A stretch of DNA of 64,000 nucleotides from positions 977,932,721 through 977,996,720 of the forward strand of contig CM048744.1 in assembly GCA_026315105.1 (NCBI GenBank). The letters run 5' to 3'. This document shows, piece by piece, positions 56,782-64,000 of the stretch (position 1 is the stretch's first letter; every line of letters begins with the position of its first letter). Both the position numbers and the translations under genes were made by a program. Source of the stretch: Locusta migratoria. Taxonomy: Eukaryota; Arthropoda; Insecta; Orthoptera; Acrididae. The notes beneath the pieces were generated by a model. That model did no database searches, was not told the origin of the DNA, and was given only the letters and a program-made list of their open reading frames with translations.

Positions 56782-56963
56782 AAAAAAAAAAAAAAAAAAA
56801 AAAAAATGTTCAAACGTTTGTATAGTCTATGGGACTTAACTACGAGGTCATCAGTCCCTAAACTTACAAACTTCTTATGAACTACTTACGAACTAGGACG
56901 GCACAAATACCCATGCCAGACCGTGACTGGAGCGCCTCAGTCTCATCGGCCACCGCGGCCGGC
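56782..56963 (-). mobile_element. SINE with 25-nt homopolymer tail and B-box deletion
   Basis: Antisense copy preceded by 25 A on the plus strand (56782-56806), i.e. a T25 tail after the SINE 3' 'tttgaacat'. The B-box segment is deleted: 'cccatgcc' joins straight to 'agaccgtgactgg'. A box region present. No clear TSD. Confidence 0.88.
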
Positions 56964-57885
56964 CACAAATGAAGTAAACTATTTAATGTAATTACTTTTG
57001 GAAAATATCAATGTTTAATAACATTCTCATTACAATTTACCGTATATTTTCGCAGATCAGACGACCTTCAGATAAGACGAGGTACAAAATTTTATAGTTT
57101 AAGCATGCATGTAGCCTATAAGAGGACCCCCAAGTTATCGTATTTACCTGAAAACATGCCGCACCTTTTTTTCAGTTTTCGGGATATAAAAATACGCCTG
57201 CGACTCATATTCTGAGGCAAAGCTTCCGAAAAATGCCGTTAGGAGCCGCCATAAATAGTTTTCGTGATTGGTACACCAGGATTTTACCCTTTGTTGCAGC
57301 GTTTGCTGTCTACTTTTGAACTTTCGTGCGTGTAGTGTAGTATTCGGTCGTGAAGAAGCTTTTTTAATCGCGAATTTTAAAAGAAAAAAATAGAAGTAAT
57401 TTCTTTCGGCGAGACGACATTTAATTGTGCCAATGCACATATTATGCGGGAGAAAACACACGAAACTGTTCGAGAACAAAAGATAAAGGATTTCGAAGTA
57501 AACCGCAATTGTTGCGTATAACGCCGAAATGTTTTAACCCTTTCACTGCTCCGTACGTAAATATACTCTAATCGTTTCAGTGCGACTCTGGATATATTGA
57601 GAAATTATTTTTGACAAGCGACTTTGTAAAATCAAGCTGCATTGTAAGAAATTAATTCTCTTCCTGCTTTACGATGTATTGGTTATCGTACGTACCCTTG
57701 TCCACTCAGTAAATTAATAAATCTCTATATGCGATTTTTTTTCATTGCGCACAACTTTGTTTCTGTAAATCTTTCCTCCACGATGTAAATTTCATCAGGG
57801 TAATATCGCAAATGTGCAGCATAGCAAGGCTTCGACCTCCAAACGATAAATATCGAATCGAAACGTTTCGAAACGATATGTATGG

Positions 57886-58158
57886 GCCGGCGCGTCAGTC
57901 ACGGTTTGCACGACAACTACGGTCGGGGGTTCTAATCTCCCCTCGGGCATGGATATTTGTACCGTCCTTAGTATTAGCTAGTTCTTAAGTAGTTTGTAAG
58001 TTTAGGAACTGATGACCCCGTAGTTAAGTCTCATAAGCTCTATAAACATTTGAACATTTTTGAAAAGTAAAACTACCAAGAAAGATGCCAAAGACAGAAA
58101 ACGGTGCTGAGAAGTCAATCTACAGACGATACTAACTCCAATTTTTTTTTTTTAATTT
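57886..58158 (+). mobile_element. SINE with probable 3' transduction
   Basis: The SINE part (57886-58059) lacks its A-box segment ('ccggcgcgtcagtcacgg') but keeps a mutated B box and the full body to 'tttgaacatttttg'. A further about 100 bp unlike any other SINE copy follows and ends at T12 (58142-58153). The 11-bp repeat 'gatatgtatgg' lies just before (57875-57885) and after (58159-58169) the whole block, so the extra sequence moved with the SINE. A T run is a Pol III terminator. Confidence 0.8.
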
Positions 58159-58327
58159 GATATGTATGGAATAAGCGAGTGTTTCTGAACCGATACGCGC
58201 CCTCACGTACTAGAAACAAATTTCTTGTTTGTCCTGTACCTATCCTTCCACTTTTAAAAATGTTATCTGTAGCATAGCCTTAATAAGTTTTTTTCTAATG
58301 CGTGAGTGCGCGTAGCTTCCGAATCAA

Positions 58328-59348
58328 TCTGCTAACGAAGATACGAGCTTATGGAATAGGTTCACAGATTTGTGACTGGCTGGAAAACTTCCTAAGTAAA
58401 AGAACGCAGTACGTTATTCTCGACGGCGAGTGTTCATCAGAGACGAGTATAACGTAAGGCGTGCCCCAGGGGAGTGTGATAGGACCGCTATTATTTTCTA
58501 TCTATATAATTGATCTGATGGACAGAGTAAGTTGTAATTTGCGGCTATTTGCTGATAATGCTGTGGTGTTTGGGTGGGTGTCGTCTGTAACTGACTGTAA
58601 TAGCATTCAGGAATACTTGGAAAAAATTTCTAGTTGGTGCGAAGAATGGCAGCTAGCTCTTAATGTAGAAAAGTGTAAGGTGATGCGCATGAGTAGAAAA
58701 AACAATCCTATAGTGTTTGAATACAGCATTAGTAGTGAGCTTCTTGATGCTGTCGCGTCGTTCAAATATCTAGGAGTAACATTGCAGAGCGATATGAAAT
58801 GGAACGAGCATGTAAGGACAGTTGTGAGTAAGGCAGACAGCCGACTTTGGGAGAATTTTGGGAAGATGTACTTCACCTGTAAAGGAGACCGCGTATAAAA
58901 CGCTTGTACGACCACGTCTTGAGTATTGCTCAAGTGTTTGGGACCCGCAGCAGGTCAGTTTAAAGCAAGATATGGAAGCAGTTCAGAGGCGAGCTGCTAG
59001 GTTTGTTACCGGTAGGTTCGACCAATGCACGAGTGTCACGGAAATGCTCCGGCAACTCAATTGGGGATCGCTGGAAGAAAGACGACGTTCTCTTCGTGAA
59101 TTTCTGCTAAGGAAATTTGAATTTGAAGATGAGTGTAGCACGATCTTGCTGCCGCCTACTTACATTTCGCGTAGTCATAACAAAGACAAGATAAGAGAAG
59201 TGAACTTAGGGCTCGTACGGAGGCACATAGGCATTCTTTTTTTCCTCGTTCGATTTGGGAGTGGAATAGAAAAGGAAATACCTAGTAGTGGTACAGTGTA
59301 CCCTCCGCCACGCACCTTACGGTGAATTGCGGAGTATGTATGTAGATA
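58328..59348 (+). mobile_element. CR1/Jockey-group LINE (family B), 5'-truncated
   Basis: Starts in 'ICDWLENFLSKRTQYVILD' (about 58365). The frame 58461-58898 has 'PQGSVIGPLLFSIYIIDL', then FADN at 58548-58559 (second catalytic Asp changed to Asn), 'SSWCEEWQLALNVEKCKVMR' and 'FKYLGVTLQSDMKWNEHV'. A small deletion after 'DSRL' shifts frame; 58858-59325 continues 'VRPRLEYCSSVWDPQQVSLK', 'LNWGSLEERRRSLRE'. The 3' UTR ends 'gaattgcggagtatgtatg'. Confidence 0.92.
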
Positions 59349-59743
59349 CGGTTCAGAGACACTAAATTGATTTGCAGTTGTACGTTCGATATATATCATT
59401 TCAGGTCGAGCTACTTCGAGTGTAAGATTTCTTGTGAATTACCTAGAAATTTGAACTCTTAGTTCCTGCCTAACCACATCCTTTAAAATCACGACATATT
59501 CATAAGAATCGTAACATTCGCCTGTTCGATACGTACCGTTTCGATACATAACAGCTTCGATATATATCGTTTGGAGGTCGAAGTCACACTATGCAGCATA
59601 TTTGCGAAATTATTGATGTCAAACTAAATTTCAATCTAATTAAAAAAAAAAAATTTTTTTGTACCTTCGTATAAGACGACCTCGGATTTTGGGGCCTTTT
59701 TTTATGATTCAGCCATCGTCTTATATGCGGAAATATACGGTAA

Positions 59744-60204
59744 TTCTATAACGTTTCATCATTTTCCATACAATTGTTCAAAAAGTAAATGGCTTGTGTG
59801 ACAAGGGCGGAAATTTGCCCGACATGCGTGTGCATGTAAGAGTTACGCCGCGAGTACATGAGGCGAAGTGTGGCGTTTCCCGCATGGGGCCTGCGCCTCC
59901 CCATCCGGCGCTCGCTTTCAGCAGCGGCCCTCGTAAAGAGCTGAGCGGTGTTGCGTTCTGACAGCGCGGCGTATTTCCGGGCGCCAACAGCCAGCGATAC
60001 GGCTGGCGGTAAACAGCAGGCTGTCCGCAGCAGGAAGCGCCGTCAACACCGCCGTCTCCACAATAGCCGAGTGCAGCACTACAGGATACACCCACATCAC
60101 GTGATGTCCAGGCACTCGTGACAGAGGAGGCCACAAATCGGCTCAGTGAGCAGCGCTCCGGCTCAGGCCGGAAGAAGAGCAGCGTTCACGCTCCGCCAGT
60201 TCAA
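59744..60204. other. GC-rich unassigned stretch
   Basis: 59810-60190 is GC-rich with frames up to 118 codons on the minus strand, none recognised. Confidence 0.4.
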
Positions 60205-60206
60205 AA

Positions 60207-60400
60207 CGTTCAAATGTTTGTATAGCTTATGGGACTTAACTGCGGGGTCATCAGTCCCTAAACTTATAAACTACTTATGAACTAGCTAACACTAAAGACG
60301 GCAATAATATCCATGCCCCAGGGGGGATTCAAACCCCCGACCGTAGTGGCCGTGCAGACCGTGACTTGAGCGCCTGAGTCCCCTCGGCCACCACCGCCGG
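60207..60400 (-). mobile_element. SINE, complete, antisense
   Basis: Full inverse copy; the B box has one change ('ggattcaaaccc'). A box region 'cctcggccaccaccgccgg'. Flanking repeats are weak ('gccagt'). Confidence 0.9.
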
Positions 60401-60494
60401 CGCGCGCGGCCAGTAGTTATCCTAGTGGCCGCTAGAGGTCTGCATGCTTGCTGGTGCATGCAGTTCCGGTATTAAGCAAAACACTGTGATTAAG

Positions 60495-60788
60495 TTATCT
60501 CGTACGTAGGTACAGCATAATAATACATACCTCTACTTTTCTTCCTTCCTCATGTAGATTATTAAGAAGATTAAGTCGCATTTCACCTTCTACACCTCCA
60601 TACTGGTTGAAGTGATATGTTCTATAGTGGCGTTCTAAATTGTTATTTTTTATGCCTAGTATTTTAATATTACCAGATACCAAACATTTTGCTCCTCCTT
60701 CGCTTTCAGTGAACAAGTAATCACACTCCCAATTAGAGTTGAACTGGAAAATAGAACGCCGCTTTACCGCGCCGATTTGACTAGCCAT
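60495..60788 (-). CDS. BED-finger exon of a hAT-type transposase or derived gene
   Basis: The frame starts MASQIGAVKRRSIFQFNSNW and contains 'ECDYLFTESEGGAKCLVSGN' and 'NNLERHYRTYH', the layout of the BED-like finger in GTF2IRD2/EPM2AIP1/ZBED-type hAT proteins. The second Cys of the expected CxxC is Ser (CLVS), so zinc binding is doubtful. A donor-like 'gag/gtatgtatt' near 60506 suggests that the exon ends after 'NNLHEEGRKVE'. A hAT terminus lies about 450 bp upstream (61226-61238), so a decayed transposon is more likely than a host gene. Downstream exons are not found. Confidence 0.65.
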   Translation of the reverse strand: MASQIGAVKRRSIFQFNSNWECDYLFTESEGGAKCLVSGNIKILGIKNNNLERHYRTYHFNQYGGVEGEMRLNLLNNLHEEGRKVEVCIIMLYLRTR

Positions 60789-61225
60789 TTCAACTCCACA
60801 GCGTACTGTACCATAACGTAATAATATAGATTATAACGAAAACCCTGAAGTAAAAAAATTGACCTAACAGATGGAACTGTTAGCGGTGTCTACTGAGAAA
60901 AAAATCGATCTTTTCTTTATAAGATACTTGCCGGCTCGACTGCACGTGCTGGACGTTTTAGAGAAGCGTTTCCAGTATTATGTTCATAGAAGTTACTTAC
61001 TTATAAACATAACAGTATTTTTCAGGAGATACCCCTAGCAGCGGAATCTGTTCATTCGCGTTGGATACTAAAGAGTTTGTACTATTATCTTTATAACGCA
61101 CTCAGCCAGGCGCATTTCTGCGGCTCCGTTAGCGCGCTGGCTGCGCATACCGCCACCTGGCCTCTCCAGCAGGAACCACGTGGTGGACGCCAGCTGCTCG
61201 CGGCTCCGAGAGCGCGGCTCGCTCA

Positions 61226-61238
61226 TTGCCCACCTCTG
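61226..61238 (-). repeat. hAT terminal inverted repeat (5' end)
   Basis: The minus strand reads 'cagaggtgggcaa', a very common hAT terminus, upstream of the BED-finger exon. The adjacent 8 bp 'ctctagga' (61239-61246) would be the target duplication. The opposite terminus was not found. Confidence 0.6.
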
Positions 61239-61240
61239 CT

Positions 61241-62846
61241 CTAGGACGAAAATGGCATCGAAACAGACGACGACACTCTAAAGACTGAATTACTAAATTA
61301 CTTTTTCCAAACCTGTTTCACAGAGGAAGATCGCACTGTAGTTCCTTCACTAGATTTCCGCACAGATCACAAAAAGTCAGATATCGAAAAAACTGACGTA
61401 GGGATAGAAAAAAATTACAATCGCTCAAAAGGGTAAAGGCAGCAGAGCCAGATGGGATACCAGTTCGTTTTTACACAGAGTACGCGAATGAACTGGATCC
61501 CCTTCTTGCAGCGGTGTACCGTAGGTCTCTAGAAGAGCGTAGCGTCCCGAAAGATTGGAAAATGCCGCAGGTCATCCCCGTTTTTAAGAAGTGATGTCGA
61601 ACAGATGTGTAGAACTATAGGCCTACCTCTACATGGGATACTCTGCAAATCACATTTAAGAGCCTGGCAGAGGGTTCGTCGAACCACCATTATTCTATTT
61701 ATCTCCCATTCCATTCTCGAATAGCGCGCGGGAAGGAAGAACACTTGAATCTCTCCGTCCGGGCTCTGATTTCTCTTATTTTATTCTGATGATCATTTCT
61801 ACCTATGTCAGTGGGAGTCAACAATATATTTTCGCATTCTAAGGAGAATGTTGGCGATTGGAGTTTCGTAAGAAGCCCACGCCGCAGCGATAAGCGCCGT
61901 TGTTGTAATGATCCCCATCCCAGATCCTGTATCACTCCGTAACGCTGTCTCCCCTATATCGTGACAATACGAAGCGAACTGCCCTTCTTTGGACTCTTTC
62001 GATGTCCTCCATTAAACCCACCTGATAAGGATCCCACACTGGGCAGCAATGCTCCAAAAAATGGACGGACAAGCGTAGCGTATGCAGTTTCTTTTGGAGT
62101 TCTGTTGCATGTTTTAAGGGTTCTGCGAATAAAACTAAGTCTCTGGTTCGCCTTTCCCACGACATTATCTACGTGTTCTTTGCAATTTAAGTCTGAAGTA
62201 AGGCCTGCATCTCTGACGTCGGTCAGTTGTAGAATTTCGGAACATGTATTATGTACGAGTATAATGACATTTCTGGAGACTAGAAATCTTCTCTGTAGGA
62301 ATCAGCAGGGGGTTTCGAAAAAGGCGATCGTATGAAACCCGGCTCGCGCTATTCGTCCTCGAGACTGAGATGGCCAGAGAGACGGGTTCTCAGGTAGATG
62401 CTGTGTTTCTTGACTTCCGCAAGGCGTTTGATACAGTTCCCCACAGACGTTTAATGAACAAAGTAAGTGCATATGGTCTATCGGACCAATCGTGTGATTG
62501 GATTAAGGAGTTCCTAGATAACAGAATGAAGCATGTCATTCTCAATCGAGAGAAGTCTTCTGAAGTAAGAGTGATGTCAGGGGTGCCACAGGGGAGTGTC
62601 GTGGATCGTTGCTGTTCAATATATATATATATAAATGACCTTGCAGATAACATCGGTAGCTCACTGTCGCTTTTTGCAGATGACGCTGTAGTATATAGAG
62701 AGGTTGTAACAATGTAAAATTGTATTTAAATGCCGGAGGATCTGTTTCGAATTGATGCTTGGTGTAGGGAATGGAAACTAAAGCTCAATGTAGACAAGTG
62801 TAATGTGTTGCGAATAAATAGAAAGAAAGATCCTGTATCATTTAGC
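61241..62846 (+). mobile_element. CR1/Jockey-group LINE (family C), split by an antisense LINE
   Basis: Two blocks. 61241-61626 carries the region before and into RT ('LLAAVYRRSLEERSVPKDW', 'PQVIPVFKK'). 62196-62846 carries 'RPASLTSVSCRISEHVL', 'VFLDFRKAFDTVPHRRLM', 'VMSGVPQGSV', FADD intact at 62673-62684 and 'AWCREWKLKLNVDKCNVLR'. Stops at about 61592 and elsewhere. The gap is filled by a family A LINE in reverse; 'taggcctac' (61619-61627) and 'aaggcctgc' (62194-62202) look like its TSD. The 3' side fuses to an RTE at about 62847. Confidence 0.88.
61627..62195 (-). mobile_element. CR1/Jockey-group LINE 3' end (family A), nested in another LINE
   Basis: Antisense, from the 3' 'ctacatgggatactctgc' to 5' truncation at about 62195. 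Frames 61699-61935 ('MIQDLGWGSLQQRRLSLRR', terminal 'IREWNGR') and 61932-62165 ('FLEHCCPVWDPYQVGLMED', 'RYRGDSVTE') are offset by a one-base change. The most similar copy is 10757-11842. Confidence 0.9.
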
Positions 62847-63331
62847 TACACTCTTTCAAATTCTGAAGTCAGCAGGGGTGAATACAGGGAAAGGAGAATT
62901 ATTTACAACTTGTACAAAAGCCAGACCGCAGTTATTAGACTCGAAGGGCATGAAAGGGAAGCATCAGTTGGGAAGGGAGTAAGACAGGGTTGTAGCCTTT
63001 CTCCAATATTATTCAAATTGTACATCGAGCAGGCGGTGAAGGAAAGTAAGGAAAAATTTGGAATAGGGATTAAAGTTCAGGGGGAAGAAATAAAAACATT
63101 GCGTTTTGCTGATGACATTGTAATTCTATCAGAGACAGCAAAGGACCTGGAAGAGCAGTTGAATGGAATGGACAGTGTGTTGAAGAGAGCGTATAAAATG
63201 AACATTAACAAGAGCAAAACAAAGATAATGGAATGAAGTCTTAGAGAATCAGGAGATGCTGAGGGAATTAGATTAGGTAATGCAACGATAAAGGAGGTAG
63301 ACGAGTTTTGTTACTTGGTTAGTAAAATAAC
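62847..63331 (+). mobile_element. RTE-clade LINE, RT fragment
   Basis: Starts 'cactctttcaaattctgaag' and encodes 'YRERRIIYNLYKSQTAVI', 'GVRQGCSLSPILFKLYIEQA', FADD at 63105-63116, 'VILSETAKDLEEQL' up to a TGA after 'KTKIME'. It continues out of frame to 'FCYLVSKIT' and stops abruptly at about 63331. Same family as 18755-19850. Both the 5' and 3' parts are missing. Confidence 0.9.
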
Positions 63332-63359
63332 ATGAGTAGTATGTGGGTCACTTGGGAAC

Positions 63360-64000
63360 ACCCCCCTCTTCTAAGGTTAAATTCAACCATAATGTTATTT
63401 ATCGTTTAAGGTCCCATTTAACCTTAAAAAATTATTTTACTTATCTGTTGGGTAATCGTGTTTAACCTTAAATCTCACCTTAAACGCATTTTATTTTTAA
63501 ATCTTATTTAAGATTAAAACCAACCACACCCTGTCCAATGAGGTTTCTAAAAGTAAATCTTGGTTAAGGTGAAAACTAACCATAAAAATTTCTGGAGAAT
63601 TGTGAAACAATTCATGGTTCAAAGTAATCTTAAAACGTAATCTAAAGTTATCATTAAGATCAACCATAAAAAATTCACAAAGTTTTCTTGAAAAATATGA
63701 GTAAAATATGGTTCAAACTAATCTTAAAAAAGATTAAAACGCATTGAAAAGTGTTGAGAAAGCTTATGATTAAACTTAATCTTATAAAAGTATTAAATGT
63801 GTGGTGAGAATCATCCATTCTATTTAAATACAGAGTCTCAATAAAAAGTGTTAAAAATTATGGTTACTCTTAACCTTAAAATGTAATCGAAGATTTTTTC
63901 AAGAATTATTCCTATACTTAACCAACACTTTTTTAAGGTCCTATTAACCATAAAAAATTATCTTAATCTTAAATAAGATTGTGGTTTGTGTCTACCTTAA
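63360..64000. repeat. AT-rich region with repeated 'aaccttaa'/'taaccataaa' motifs
   Basis: Short motifs such as 'ttaaccttaaa', 'ttaagatta', 'taatcttaaaa' and 'aaccataaaa' recur on both strands many times to the window end, without a strict period. It is unlike the AT-rich DNA elsewhere in the window. It may be the start of a degenerate satellite or a cluster of small inverted-repeat elements; it continues beyond the window. Confidence 0.6.

Larger units (their letters stand above)
57038..59743. mobile_element. Inverted-repeat nest around a LINE and a SINE
   Basis: The left edge 'taccgtatattttcgcagat' is mirrored by the right edge, inverted 'taccgtatatttccgcatat'. A second inverted pair lies inside: 'cttcgacctccaaacgata' at about 57829-57847, inverse at about 59568-59586, with matching flanks ('cgcaaatgtgc' / 'cgcaaatatgc'). 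This may be one DNA element with long, partly decayed terminal repeats, or two nested ones. Within it lie the SINE at 57886-58158 and the LINE at 58328-59348. No transposase recognised. Confidence 0.55.

Noticed and set aside
1..64000. CRISPR array, operon or prokaryotic origin
   Set aside because: No regularly spaced direct repeats, no dense coding, and clear eukaryotic SINE/LINE content.

Overview
The window looks like intergenic or intronic DNA from a very large, repeat-rich arthropod genome, most likely an orthopteran (grasshopper/locust, Schistocerca-like). I base this on several dispersed repeats I recognise from memory as orthopteran: a tRNA-derived SINE with a near-perfect B box and a conserved body around 'gggactgatgacc', a tRNA-containing fold-back repeat, CR1/Jockey-type and RTE LINEs, and mariner and hAT relics. 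The taxonomic call is inference; no search was possible. There is no operon, no long intact open reading frame and no convincing stable-RNA gene. The longest reading frame (300 codons, 47780-48682) is a LINE reverse transcriptase whose last codons run into a SINE.

Layout. 0-10 kb: a SINE with perfect target-site duplications (TSDs); a fold-back tRNA-like element carrying a nested SINE; a 419-bp fold-back element; a degenerate RTE; a LINE 3' end; an internally deleted mariner; a possible solo LTR. 10-20 kb: a LINE with an antisense RT domain; a THAP-domain exon pair on the minus strand (14.2-14.7 kb), the best host-gene candidate; a LINE with a mutated RT site; a head-to-head mariner fold-back; an RTE with a trinucleotide tail. 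20-29 kb: an RTE split by a SINE; an I-type LINE with RNase H; and a nest in which one mariner has been split by a BED-finger hAT (itself carrying a SINE) and by a 1-kb fold-back element, and abuts a LINE. 29-37 kb: SINEs, a deleted hAT, a deleted mariner, microsatellites. 37-51 kb: a TTAA-flanked piggyBac-like element containing a 279-bp palindrome; two near-identical LINE RNase H copies; two Jockey-like LINEs; a Tc1/IS630-like element with long terminal inverted repeats (TIRs); a LINE split by a SINE; a further LINE. 51-64 kb: SINEs, a second head-to-head mariner fold-back, an inverted-repeat nest around a LINE and a SINE that may carry a 3' transduction, a BED-finger exon behind a hAT terminus, a LINE-in-LINE insertion fused to an RTE, and an AT-rich terminal region rich in 'aaccttaa'-like motifs.

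These features do not form a pathway. They are successive layers of selfish elements, and TSDs give relative ages: SINEs are repeatedly the youngest layer, cutting hAT, RTE, LINE and tRNA-fold-back hosts. The items most worth following are the THAP exon pair, the two head-to-head mariner derivatives, the SINE with apparent read-through 3' transduction, and the mariner whose DD34D spacing is restored exactly on removing the hAT and one copy of its TSD.
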